Shown here: positions 45,629 through 56,607 of the stretch, one piece after another
Numbering within the stretch: position 1 is the first letter of the stretch
Layout of the letters: every line of letters begins with the position of its first letter
The notes under the pieces: generated by a model
Seen by the model: only the letters and a program-made list of their open reading frames with translations
Databases searched by the model: none
Told to the model about the DNA's origin: nothing
Made by a program: the position numbers and the translations under genes
From: Agarophyton chilense
Taxonomy: Eukaryota > Rhodophyta > Florideophyceae > Gracilariales > Gracilariaceae
NCBI GenBank assembly: GCA_030374765.1
Contig: JARGXX010000117.1
Coordinates: 310,001 to 374,000, forward strand
DNA: 64,000 nt
Direction of reading: 5' to 3'

Positions 45629-46074
45629 TGTTGAGGAGCAACGATAACGGTTGAGCCCTGTAAGCCGCCGGGGCCTGAGGTATTTTACAGACGCCACGTG
45701 GACTGGCCGACCTCATCTGGACTAATTTAGATTAGTAATTTATTTTAATTTGTGTAATAGATTAGCATTACAGTGCCAGGGAGATCCCAGTGCCTCGCCA
45801 TTGGTATTTATTTGGCTCGAGTGACGCTTCTCCCTTAAAGTAAAGTAGGCACCGTTTGGATACTAAATTACCATCTTTCGTACATTAGTTCCACCAATTG
45901 GACTTCAAGCCATCGTTCCCGTAGCTCCGACTTGTAGGACTACGAAGTAAACGCCAGCCCATAGCACCAAGTACTCTGGGAGTGCCGCCGGCAAGGATAC
46001 GAACCTTAGGACCCGCTCTACAACGCTACCACAGGTTGAGACCAGTACACTGACCCACCAGTCATTGCGTTAAA
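45629..46074 (+). repeat. Solo LTR F (446 bp, family 2) inside the integrase of E
   Basis: Starts TGTTGAGGAGC and ends GCGTTAAA (expected CA end mutated). It aligns with the D LTR over its full length and lies in the opposite orientation to E pol. ACAAA flanks both sides (45624-45628 and 46075-46079). No internal element sequence is present, so the copy was reduced by LTR-LTR recombination. Confidence 0.88.
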
Positions 46075-46997
46075 ACAAACTGGCTTCCATTATCCGTAAG
46101 GAGGTAGAGTGGCATGCCATAGTGATATATGCAGTGGGACAAAAATACCGTAGCGACATCCGGGGCTGTTTTCTTTCCTAGAGGTAGGGCTCGGGTAAGT
46201 TTCTTAAACCTATCTGTTATTACCAATACAACCCGTTTCCAATGCGACGACTGGGGCGAAGGTCCAAGTACATCCATTGAGACGAATTCCATCGAGCCTG
46301 CTGCGGGGAAAAGTTTCAATTTGGCCAAAGTGCAGTTCCGTGTGGTTTTTCATAAGTCCTGCTCCATAAGTGGCCAGTAAAAGAGATTATTTGGGGGTAT
46401 GGTACATCTTCTGGCCTCCAAGGTGACCAGCCAAGCAAGGTTAATGAGCGAGGTAAAGGAATCGCGTCCTCAGTGACCTTGGTACTATCCATTGGAGGAC
46501 GCCATCCAGTGCTGAGCGGCGACAAAGTAGTCCGAATCGGTCGTACTCGAATAGGCATCCAAGGGTTCCTAGAAACTGGGCCTTTTCTTTGCAGTACTCG
46601 TCTTTGACCTGCGCCTGTAAGAGCTCCTCAATAGTTATAGGGAGGAGCTTTTTTTCCTCTGCGTTTATTGCATTAACCTGAGGTGGTTTCGATGGAAGTG
46701 GTACTGTCTCCTAGTTTAAGAAGTATACTTCATTATCCTTTACCTCAGGATCATCCACTTTGACCGTACTCATAAGGTAATCCGTTTCCGTATTATCCTG
46801 AGGTTCATCATCTGTGAAGGGAGTGAGAATGAGGTCGTCCGATGGCGTGTCATAAGATCCGTCGGTAGTGATTCGCGAAAGGGCATCTGCTGCTTGATGC
46901 CCGGCCTATAGGTTATATCATACTCATACTCTGAAAGCCTAAAGCCCAAACGAGCGAGATGACTTGATGCATTGATCTTAGTGGGTAATCAGCGGAG

Positions 46998-47043
46998 TGA
47001 ATCGTGGTCTGTCCTCATGGTGAATCGTGGTCTGTCCTCATGG
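46998..47043. repeat. 23-bp tandem duplication in RNase H of element E
   Basis: TGAATCGTGGTCTGTCCTCATGG occurs twice head to tail. 23 is not a multiple of three, so it shifts the RNase H frame. Confidence 0.9.
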
Positions 47044-49214
47044 TGAATCTAGTTTCCCCGAGGTATGGTCGCGGTTTTAATACAGACCATACGATGGCGA
47101 GACATTTATTTTAGGTAGTACTGTAGTTTCGCTCCGCGCTGGTGATCATTCTGCTCTAGTATTCAATAAATCGATAATCCCTCGGTGAATCTTGTTCCTG
47201 GAGCAGTGCACGTCGCATTTGAACATCAGAAGCGTCTGTGGCCAAGACAAAGGGCCTACTGGGTTTTGGTAAAGCCAGTATGGGTGGGTTTAACAAATTG
47301 TTCTTTAGGCGGTGAAATGCATGGTATTGGTCCTCGGTAAGGTTCTCAAACTCCGAAGGTGTTCCTTTCTTCAACATTGCGTTGAGAGGGGCAGAAAGTT
47401 TAGCCAGCCCTTGGACGAAACGTCGATAAAATTTTCACAAGCCCAAGAAGGATCGTAGTTCCCTGTGGGTTCTGGGAGTGATAGCCTGGTGGATCGCATC
47501 CGTGGTCCGTGTGGCTATTATTAACTTTCCTCGGAGCACGACGTGACCGAGATAGTCCGCTGAGGCCTGAAAGAAGGCTCACTTGCGGAGTTTTAGTGTT
47601 AATACGGCGTCCTGTAGGATTGTTAGCACTGTCCTCACGTGGTGAAAATGTTGTTACGCGGTTCGTGAGAATATTGTAATGTCATCCAAACAGACCAGGG
47701 CGAACTTCCATTTGACTCTGGACAGTATAATGTCCACTACCCGTTGGAAATTGGCTGGTGCATTCTTCAAACCAAAAGGCTTGCGAGTAAATCTGAACAG
47801 ACCTTCGTGAGTGGTGAAGGTTGTCTGCGCTCTTGCATCTTCGCCCAAAGGGGTTTGTCAGTATCCAGAGTTAGCGTCCAGTGTGGTAAATACAACAGCT
47901 TCGCCTAAGGAATCCAGACAGTCGTTTATGTGGGGTATCGGGTATGAGTCCCTCTTGGTTACTGCGTTCAGCTTTCGGTAGTCGACACAGAACCTGACAG
48001 AGCCATCTTTCTTCGCCACGGGGACAAGGGAACTTGCCCATTCGGATTGGTTTGGAGGGGCTGGCTCTATGACTTAAGCTTTGCGCATCTTGTCCATCTG
48101 GTCGGCGACAATTTCCCTACCATTAAGGCTTGTACGGTATGGGTGCTGGAACTGTGGTATTGCATCATCCTTAAGGTCAATGCGGTATGTAGTTATTATA
48201 GTTTTTTTCCAATCTACCTGACCATATGGTCTAGTATTCCTTGAGAAGATCAATCACCTGGGGCTTAAATGATTCGAATTCTGCGCCGATAGCGACTGTC
48301 CCGTCCCAAGAGTCGACGTCCTCGTCGGGAGTTGTAGTTGAAAAGTTATCCGATTGTGCATCCATAATGGCGACAGAGGCAGTTGGAGTGATGCCAATCA
48401 CTGCACCTTCAGGTATCCGTATGGGCCTATCTCGGAAGTTGCTGATTGTGACCAAGAAGAGCCTATTGGGGCTGATGTCGATTACTCCATTGACCATTAA
48501 GTTGAGGTGCTTCTGAACCGTTTTCGGGTACTTCTCAGGTCCCTTGGCGACATTGAACTAGTATTTCTGTATGGCCAAGAGACCTGAAAACTGGGAATAA
48601 ACCGATACAGTGATCTTGCTCGTCTGGGGTATCGTTATGGTTTTCGATAAGTGACCCTTGTTGAACTTAGTATCCTCGGAGATAATTGGTCGTTTGAGTT
48701 TAACTCCTGGCCCTGGGGCGGAGCCAATTATGTAGATGGAAGGTGCGTGAAAACAAGCCATTTTCCTAAGCTCTGGATAAATAGCGTTATTGTATCGATC
48801 GATGAAAGAGATCCCTAGGATTAGGTCAGCGCCTAAATTAGGACATAAAAGGAACCACATGTTGACTTTGAATCGTCCTATGTGTATGTAAAGTGGTACT
48901 ATCCCTTTAATGTCTATTGGTCTACGTGATGCATCGGTAATCCTGGCGGTCTTCTTCGCCTGAAAGAAATCTTACCAACCAAATGGGAGTAGCTTAGAAT
49001 GGACCAAATTGGGACTAGCGCCTGTGTCCAATACTGCTGTTGCTAATCGGGAGCTGTTGGAACGTAGTCCCATGGCTACCCGAACTTTATAGTTCCCCTT
49101 CCTGAGGATACAGACAGGGTTGTTACTGTCTTCCATTTCTGGTTCATTTTGAGTGGTCCAATGGTTGTGGTTTGTATTGGGAGGTGAGGAGATCCTTAGC
49201 TCCTGACCGTCCAA

Positions 49215-49722
49215 GGGGCTGAGGCATGGAATTAGTGAGGGATTATTTGCCTCACGTCGACCCTCTAAGCGTTTTCCGATGGGGTTTCCATTTCTTCTTG
49301 AGGATGGGGTTCCTCTTCAGGGTCGTCCGTAGGGTCTACAATGGCATGGACCTGTGGGGCTTTCATTGGGGTAGCCTGAGGGGTGGCATAGCGGGAGCTT
49401 CCAGGTGTTCTTGTGGCTCGTTGCTGTGCCCTGTTAAACATTCCTTCGGATCATCACACTTTGTAATTCTCTTCTCTTAAGGCTAGGAGATGATTGCGTG
49501 CGTCTTCAGGCAGATATCTCGTGCATTCACAGGGTTGAACCATGGAAAGGCAAACGAATCAGGCCCTTTGTGAGCAAACAAAAACGTTCTTGCGAGGTAG
49601 AAAGGGGGAATACTTTGGTGTGGGTGGTCCAGTGGTAGCTGTTGTTCCCTGGGAGGTATTTGATGGGGGCCCAGACGGAGGGGCACAGAAATTAATCGCG
49701 AGGATATCTCCCGAGTTGGCAT
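49215..49722 (-). pseudogene. gag remnant of element E
   Basis: Upstream of the protease in the minus direction lies a Pro-rich open stretch (IPPREQQLPLDHPHQSIPP) ending near a single cysteine (CLKTHAI), then several stops. Position and composition fit the C-terminal gag region; a full zinc knuckle is not visible. Sequence to the right is not element-like. Confidence 0.4.
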
Positions 49723-50351
49723 AATGGAGTGATGAATCCATATCCGATTCCTTGGAACGAACCAAATGGGCTTGGTTTGGTGTACGCCTGATACAAAATC
49801 GACAAGGCTTTAAACGTCTGCACTACTCATGAGTAGTATTCACGCTTTAGCACAGGGGTGGCCCAAATGGATCGAAGTTCAAAGGAGTTGCTGCCACCGG
49901 CATATGAACGCTTCTGTAGAAGAAACTGGTGGTGGTTGCTGCATGACACTTGAGAACGCTGATCGTACAAGGTGGAAGCTCTCTCCGCCTAGATGTGAAA
50001 GATTTTCACTACACTCGTGGAGAAGTAGACATTTCGAAGGCGTGCGTAACGACGTTGTTGGTAAGCGTTAACGCCAATAGTTTAGTACGCCAGCACCGCC
50101 GTTGCCATAGTGGGGTGGCTGAAGGATAGGTTAAAGCCCTCGACCTTCTTTCTGGCAATCTTCACACACATATAGTGGTATGAAAACATACAAGAACGGT
50201 GTGCTTATTGAACAAATAGAAGGCCTCTGAGAGCCAGATTAGAAAAATATTTAGACGATAGCAAGCTGACACATTTTCAATAAACAAAATTCATCCAATG
50301 TAGTCCCAGACATATACATTCGATACAGTTTTAAAAACACTGTTTCTGCAA
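49723..50351. other. No recognisable feature
   Basis: Region between the truncated 5' end of E and the Tc1 relic. I see no primer-binding site, LTR or convincing frame here. Confidence 0.5.
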
Positions 50352-51546
50352 CAGTGCAGAAATATAAGAACGATTTCAAAACATGGCGCGCACTGATGTA
50401 TCACGTACACAACACAGTATCCAATGCAAATGTGAACTGCAGCTCATTCTTCTTCGTATTTTTAGACCGTTTAAAGTTCTTCAAACGTTGCGAACAATGC
50501 CAGAGAGTGAAGAACTTTGTATCATAAAAGTGGCCCAAACAATAGCACTTTATGAAGTAAATCTGTCCTTAAAAAGCGGATTAACTCAGCTGAGTCGCTC
50601 CAAAAAAACTGTATACCAATTTTTAAAGCGATACAGCGCAGGAGTGATGAAAAAAGAAGTGGTTAGCCGCAAAAGCTCACAACTCATCATACCCGCCAGA
50701 AAAAGCGAGTGCTTTCTAAAAAAATTTGCTGATCTAAAGTTCTAAAAAAGAATCTTATGCTAGGAATGTTTGTTTCTGCTGAGACAAGAGCTAAAAATCG
50801 TTAGAATACCTTCGAGTATAAATGGAAAAAAAGCCCGAACCGTTGGTAACTGAACAATATCAAATTGCGCGTCTTAAATGGGCCATGCAATACAATGGAT
50901 TTTATCTTCATGAATAGAATATGGTTGCATGGAATGAGGAAAAAATTTAACAGTGACGGCGCAGACGGGTGAAGTTATGACTGGCGTGATTTAAGTGATG
51001 ATCAACAGTTGTCCACTCAGTGGAAAAATTGAGGATTTTCAGTAATGGTTCGGGTATGCCTTTCTCGATATGTAAACTGATCTTTGGTTTTTATAGATGG
51101 TAGTATTAATATGGAAGAATATGTTGAAATGTTGAAGTCAAAATTTCTACATTAGGTTGACAAATATCATCAAGAAAAACTCATATTTGAGCAAGATAAT
51201 GCCCTCATTTATGTGTCTAGATATTCTAAAGCTTGGTTAAATGAAGAAAATATTGAGATCTTGCAATGACCTGCACAATCTTCGGATCTAAATCCTATCG
51301 AGAATCTTTTAAGTATATTAGCTTACATGGTCTAGGATAACAATTGTCAAACTGGTTAAAAAAAAGAGCTCAAATAGGAACTTAGCAAGAAGTGGTAAAA
51401 AATAGACGCACACAAGCTTACTATGCTTTCTTGAAACATGCAGCGTTGCTGCAAGTCTGCAAAAAGAACTAATGAAAAACAAACAAAGTATTAAAACTTA
51501 TTATCTGTTTTTCTGTGTAATAAACGAAATATCGTTCTTTTTCTCT
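50352..51546 (+). mobile_element. Tc1/mariner-like DNA transposon, decayed
   Basis: A transposase pseudogene is flanked by imperfect inverted ends: left CAGAAATATAAGAACGATTTC near 50357, right (reverse complement of 51525-51546) CAGAGAAAAAGAACGATATTTC. The 1.2-kb span fits Tc1-type elements. A clean TA duplication is not visible, so the exact borders are uncertain. Confidence 0.6.
50383..51473 (+). pseudogene. Tc1/mariner transposase pseudogene
   Basis: The N-terminal 120 codons are open (50383-50745, ATG start) with a helix-turn-helix-like segment (LTQLSRSKKTVYQFLKR). Downstream the catalytic part is recognisable across stops: KKFNSDGADG near 50940, then FEQDNALIYVSR with the second Asp near 51190, and PAQSSDLNPIENL near 51275 with the third acidic position. 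These are the hallmarks of Tc1 transposases, which cut and paste their element through a DDE/D active site. At least eight in-frame stops after codon 120 rule out activity. Confidence 0.8.
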
Positions 51547-51649
51547 GATGCGGGCATTACATGCTATTTTGTAGCTGCCATTATTTCAGTTGCCTTTTTA
51601 TTAAGAAAGAGTTCATAAATCTCATTTTAAGTCTGTTCCCGACATCTTA

Positions 51650-51851
51650 CAGTATGAAAGAGCTACAGTCTATTTCAAAATCTTATCCCTCGCCCAAAAA
51701 ATTAAGAAATTGACGTTTAAGCTACTGTGAAGCTAAAGAAATCAGTGTGACAAAAATTTGAAGTAAAAATACTGTTTCAAAAGCATAATCTTTATTGCAT
51801 TAGACGTACACTAACGCGAGTTCAGTAGGTTATTTTAGCTCTTTCATACTG
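51650..51851. mobile_element. Short non-autonomous TIR element (202 bp)
   Basis: Perfect 16-bp inverted ends CAGTATGAAAGAGCTA (51650-51665) and its complement (51836-51851). Left flank is TA, right flank TG, which could be a TA duplication with one change. No coding capacity. The ends differ from those of the neighbouring Tc1 relic. Confidence 0.7.
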
Positions 51852-52178
51852 TGTAACGCTCATACAGTGTGGTAAAAACCAAAACGGCACCGGAGGTGTA
51901 AGACCTGTCGGTTCTAGGGAGCGCGCAACGGGCTCGTTTTTTGAAGGCGAAGATTAAATCTAACTGTAAGGTTTGGCAGCATCAGCCACTGTATTGTGCA
52001 ACAGGAACGGCGAGCGTACTGAGAACATGTTGGTAGACGGTGATGCACAGCGCACGCGGGTCTGCAAAACAGTGAGAACACAAGACTCGCTTTTATGAAC
52101 GACTAAAGAAACCAAAATGGGTAAAAGCAGTCTAATAGGTGCTTTACTTTACAATAGTGACCGGGGTGGCCACGCTTG
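51852..52178. other. No recognisable feature
   Basis: About 330 bases of unassigned DNA between the TIR element and the 5' LTR of B. GCTTG at 52174-52178 would be the left target-site copy of B. Confidence 0.45.
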
Positions 52179-52812
52179 TGTCGTATAGTGGCAGAAGGTC
52201 GGACGTTTGAGGTTGTCGAAATACTACACTGGCCTTGTAGGTGATGGACGCGAGGGATCATCGGCCATGCAGCTCCGGGCGAGCTACCATCTAGGTGTTG
52301 TCAGCCACGTGTAGTGTTGACATGTACCTTCTGGTGGAGTAGTTGTTAGTAATAGTAATTGTAATTATATGTATTTTAGTACAGTAGTTGAGTGGCCACC
52401 TGGCACTGTAGCCAGTGTTGGCCAGGTCTCTGACACTAGGTCAGAGACCGTGCCTTGCTGGCATCTTCCGGGTGATCTGGAGAGTGCAGTCTACTGCATA
52501 TAGGAAACTGCACCTCCCCCATCCTAATCTGATAAAGACAGGCATCACTTGGGTCACGACTATACCTTTTGGTTTATTGTTTCTCAACTACCACACAGGC
52601 TTTCCCGCGCGTCGACGCCTACCATCGTTCACCTACACGGTAAAGGCTAGTCGCCCCGCCTTTTGCCCCTGCGGGTTTTCACGGTGCCCTGTTACCATCG
52701 ATGTTTACTACGTCTACGTTCTAAGGTTGAGCGTCACCACGCCCCCTACGGTTGAGCGTCACCACGCTCTCGAGACAAGACAGTAGCATACTCCAGAGGT
52801 GATTGTACGACA
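52179..52812 (+). repeat. 5' LTR of element B (634 bp)
   Basis: Starts TGTCG and ends CGACA, a 5-bp terminal inverted repeat. Its first 413 bp recur at 60640-61052. It contains two copies of GGTTGAGCGTCACCACG (52725-52741 and 52750-52766) spaced 25 bp apart. Confidence 0.88.
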
Positions 52813-52815
52813 TTT

Positions 52816-52833
52816 TGGTCTCCCGACTTACAA
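52816..52833 (+). promoter_or_regulatory. Primer-binding site of element B
   Basis: TGGTCTCCCGACTTACAA, three bases after the 5' LTR. The first 15 bases equal those of elements A, A3 and C. Confidence 0.75.
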
Positions 52834-52959
52834 AGTATTTTTAGGTTTCGTCGTACTTTCACGGTTCACACGAGATTCCGAGAAAGATTGGACGCTCGTA
52901 CACCTATTTGGTTTCAGGAAGTCCCGCAAAGCAATACTGGATACCCCTAGTGGTCACAA

Positions 52960-55169
52960 ATGGAACGACCTAAAAGGAATACGCGTGGTGCGAGCGCCCC
53001 TCCAAGCCATAAAGGTCCTAACGAAGCCCCATCGGCTCAACCGATTCTGGAAAACCCCGAGGAGCTGCTCTGGCACCCCCGGGACAAAACCGTAAAGGTA
53101 CATGGTCCGCCGCCTATGGCAACGGAACCACAGAGGGAATTACCAATTGAGGTTGCAGCGGAGAAGCTATGGCCTCAGCTCGAAGATCGAGCGAAAGCGC
53201 TCGTCACCCTCGCGGTCGAGGATGCATTAACCTTAAAGGAGAAGTCGGATACCCGGATGGTTCCGCCCTCAATGGACGTCGATGCATTTACCCGTGTTGT
53301 GGTTGACCGAGCAGCTCAAGAGCTATCGGAAAGGATACCTGAAATGGTGAAACAGTATCTCTTTACAGATGCTAGGGAGCATGTTTACCGCGCTGTGCAG
53401 GACCTCTGGGTTTCCGAGAGATTCGCAGAATCCTGACCTACACAGGTGAACATCGCAAAGCGCAAACCACAAGGGTTCCAAATGGGTCATTTAACCGATT
53501 CCGAACACTTACCTACTGACAGTGAGTACCTACAAGGTCCAAGGCAGAGTCCAGAGGTCCCGGGGAAGATAGATCCTCAAGACATTTATCTGTCACCAAT
53601 TAGTGGTTTCGTTCAAAAGGATACCAATGGGGGTGGGCCCAAGGACGATTGGTCTGACTCGTTGGATGAGCGACGAAGAAACCGAAAAGGGAAGAAGCGG
53701 AGGACGAAGAGGGGAAAGAATCGAGAGGATGATGCAGACCCCGAATCGCCAGACTCCAGTTCCGATACGAGTTCATCGTCGGATGATGACCGTAAAGGTT
53801 AGAAGAAGAAGAAACCGAACATGTCGACGAAGAAGTCGTCAAAAAAGACCCGAAAGTGTAAAAAGCGATAAAATGAGTCGCCTGACTCTGAGTCGGACAC
53901 AAAAATGGAGCTGGAGGTGTACCAACCGTTGAACGATATGTTCACCAAAGCGGTTGATTACAGGACTTATCGGTTGATCAATAAGTCTTCTGAATACACC
54001 CAAGAGGTCGTTCAGAAGACTAATAAGCACCACAAGAAGCTCAGCTTCCAAATGGGTGACACAACCTTCGCAGGTACGGATCCCATTGCGGTGATCGAGT
54101 TTCTACAGATGTTTAAGCTTGCATGTGACCAAAATTGGTTTTCCGAGGGCGCGGCTATGTGGCTATTTCAGTTTTACCTTAAAGGAAAATCATACTACTT
54201 GCTGCAGGGTAGGCTCCGCGGCAATACCTTAGCGATGGATGAGGATGGCACGGAGATGTTTGAGTCATACCCAGAGGTGGTTAATTTTCTTTTGGAAACA
54301 TACCCCAACGATGAGGTTATCCAAGAGGCTTACTCAGAAGTCCTCGCTTACCATCAAAGGTCTGGGCAAACCGAATCGATGTTGTCGCTTGCGCTTTAGA
54401 GTCTGGCAACCCGTTATGGTAATGTGTTCACTACCTCTAGGTTAAACTCGCTATTTGCCGACAATGTCGACAAAGCGATCCGTTCCCAGGTACAAAATTA
54501 CCTGGCCACTAACCGAAAGGTAGACTACAATGGGCTGGATCGATACTCCCAGGCCTTGGAGATACCCTTCGGCTGGGAAAGAGACCAGGCGTGCCTCCAA
54601 CCTCGAACGATAAACCGAAAAGGTTGGTCTCGGAAATTGAAGACACCACAACCTCAGAGGGTAGCTCGCACCTCGAAATACCTACAGGGACCGCTATACA
54701 CTTGGTAGCGACCCTGGGGCGGTTCTTGAAACCTTCGACGGTAAAAAATTGGTCTTCAACGCGTACACCACACTTGGTACAATCGCCGCCAAGTGCGGTG
54801 AGCTCGCACAGGATGCAGGGAGCGAGCTCCCATAACTCGCCACCCATATCCTACGCCACTGCTCCCACCAACCAGGTTTTGAGGCCCCCCTCAATGGTAA
54901 CGCGAGACCCCCAAACTGGAGGCCTCGTTTGCTGGTTCTGTCTCGCGACAGACCATTTGGCAAAAAATTGCGCTAACTTACCTCCAGGGATGAGAGACCA
55001 GTTGATTCAGGCTCGCATGCAGAATCACCAACGTCTTCATGGGTCTTCAACGCAAGCACCAAATAGGTTCCAACCCCGTACACCGGTACAGATCAATACA
55101 ATCGAGGAAACACCAAACTTGGACTCAACCCCTCCCGTACAGGAGGAAAACACCGAATGGTTGGCGTAA
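52960..55169 (+). pseudogene. gag of element B, decayed
   Basis: ATG at 52960. One frame holds 52960-54708 with stops at 53434, 53800, between 53803 and 53904, and at 54397. The C-terminal part (54591-55169) is in another frame. Order: helical N-terminal domain (DVDAFTRVVVDRAAQELSER), acidic/basic Ser-rich hinge near 53640-53880, capsid-like part (IAVIEFLQMFKLACDQNWFS, LYLKGK-like FYLKGKSYYLL), and a CCHC knuckle CWFCLATDHLAKNC at 54930-54971. Architecture equals that of A gag, but sequence similarity is low, so this is a separate family. Confidence 0.78.
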
Positions 55170-55662
55170 TGGCCGAATCCAACCAGCAATTGGAGGGCCA
55201 ATCGATACCCAGAATTCCGACGGTGGAAGACAGCACGTCACAACCAGGTCCGGCTTGTCATATGAAGTACAATAACTATAAAGTAAGTGCTTCAATGTGT
55301 TTCTCCGATCGCCTTGCGGTTCCGGTCACCTGCGTGTTAGATACGGGTGCCGGCCCAAACGTGCTGAACTCCCGGGTCATACCTGAGGCGGTACTTCGGA
55401 ACTTGAGCCCACCTCCCGACAACAACTCGCTGGTGGATGCAAATGAGCGCCCATTGAATTTTCGACGTATGCTCACCACTGTGGTGCAGCTCGGACACCT
55501 CAAGGTAAGACTGCAATTCTTTGTTGTCGACCGGTTACCAACAGACTGCCTACTAGGTACGAACTTAATTGACGGACATGTCTAAGCAATCCTTCCTGGT
55601 TCCCGTACCGTCGCCCTACGTCACGTGGGACGAATTGCCATTTTAGGTAATACGGAAACCAA
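55157..55662 (+). pseudogene. Protease region of element B, cut by element C
   Basis: Retropepsin signature VLDTGAGPNVL with the catalytic Asp codon at 55341, and the flap-side FFVVDRLPTDCLLGTNLID block. Stop TAA at 55583-55585; similar sequence continues about 80 bases to the C LTR. It is in a third frame relative to gag. RT never follows because element C starts here. Confidence 0.75.
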
Positions 55663-56392
55663 TGTAGTATTCCACTATGTAGTATTCCACTTTGTCAGGA
55701 ATCCGATAGGTTGGGTTTTCGCGAAGTCGCGGTTGGAACTCATAAGTGAGTGTTATCATCAGCATTGTGATATGAAGCAGCATCCCGCATAGGATGCCTA
55801 GAGGCAGAATGTCTTAGTGGAACACGTGGCGTCATGGGTCGAGTGGCTTACCACGGCGTGCGCATAGTTGCGACCCTTCCTAGGGGAATGCCATATTGGC
55901 AACGGCGCATGTAGTGGCGATCCACGTGGAGGGCTATACTACCCTTCGTAGCTAGACGTCCATTAGGGACCATACCCATACAGTGGTTTGGCTAAGTGGC
56001 TGACCACTGGGTATTATTTATATATTTGTTTGAGCACTCACCGTGGCACACAGTATATAGTGTACCAGAGGTGAGCGCCGACTCCAAGTCAAGGAGACAA
56101 CATGGGCATCATGACTATTCTGTTCCTCGCTTGGGATTCCTTAACCGGAGATCCGGACGAGCTATAATAGATAGTCAGCCCCCAACCACTTCACGAGCCG
56201 TCTCGTACCTACGTTCCATCAACGTTTTACAGTTGCACTGTTCACCGTCGCTGGCGAGTAGTGGCCTTACACCCCACTTCCAGCTCGCTGGTGTTGTAGC
56301 TCTACCACCCCTTTTCCTTCGCCGCAAGCGACCCATCGGCAGTCCGAACGCTGTCGTAGGTGTCTGCTCTCTCCGTTAGAGCTGATACTACG
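55663..56392 (+). repeat. 5' LTR of element C (about 730 bp)
   Basis: It ends two bases before a primer-binding site, and its termini TGTAGTAT...ATACTACG are near-perfect inverted repeats (last base A to G). The start is ambiguous: TGTAGTATTCCACT occurs twice in tandem, at 55663 and 55678. No second copy of this LTR is present in the window. Confidence 0.65.
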
Positions 56393-56394
56393 AG

Positions 56395-56412
56395 TGGTCT
56401 CCCGACTTAGAA
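56395..56412 (+). promoter_or_regulatory. Primer-binding site of element C
   Basis: TGGTCTCCCGACTTAGAA, identical over 18 bases to the site of element A and with the same two-base AG spacer. Confidence 0.85.
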
Positions 56413-56607
56413 CCACTGTGGTCAGCTGCACTGAACATTTCGTTCCTGGAACGTGGAATCGATATCGATACTTGGAAGAAGTGGAATCACTACAGTTATT
56501 GTTTATCGAACCACCTTCGGCAATTGCGGAATTCATTGTGGTTGAACACGTGGTCGAGAAGTCGAAGACACCATTTGGTTCGCACCTGGACTCATGTTTG
56601 GTCTAGG

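Larger units (their letters stand above)
44620..49214 (-). pseudogene. pol of element E: protease, RT, RNase H, integrase, chromodomain (decayed)
   Basis: Protease: VLDTGASPNLVHSKLLP (49214-48972). RT (about 48230-47400): FRFTRKPFGLKNAPANFQR and CLDD in place of YLDD, both aspartates kept. RNase H (about 47380-46880) is badly frameshifted and carries a 23-bp tandem duplication. Integrase: VSMDVLGP, LLTDNGSQFV, then solo LTR F, then SKFYSHVCAILGIK and YPQTNDELKRF, so the three acidic residues are all present on the two sides of the insertion. Chromodomain (about 44775-44620): FERIIPVGRGE...YRFHWFGNTPKEDTL. Gene order and chromodomain identify a chromovirus. It is not functional. Confidence 0.85.
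41237..49722 (-). mobile_element. Ty3/Gypsy element E (family 2), 5' end missing
   Basis: Read from right to left: gag remnant, protease, linker, RT, RNase H, integrase, chromodomain, then a 2.6-kb antisense frame, polypurine tract and a 443-bp 3' LTR at the left end. It is the most complete family 2 copy here. The integrase is split by solo LTR F. No primer-binding site or 5' LTR is seen to the right of 49722, so the 5' end is truncated. Stops and frameshifts are spread over all genes. Confidence 0.85.

Noticed and set aside
45985-46060. tRNA-like sequence in the family 2 LTR (reverse complement has GGTTCGTATCC and TAGAGCGGG)
   Set aside because: The box spacing is too short and no cloverleaf with acceptor stem can be formed; it recurs in every LTR copy, so it is LTR sequence.
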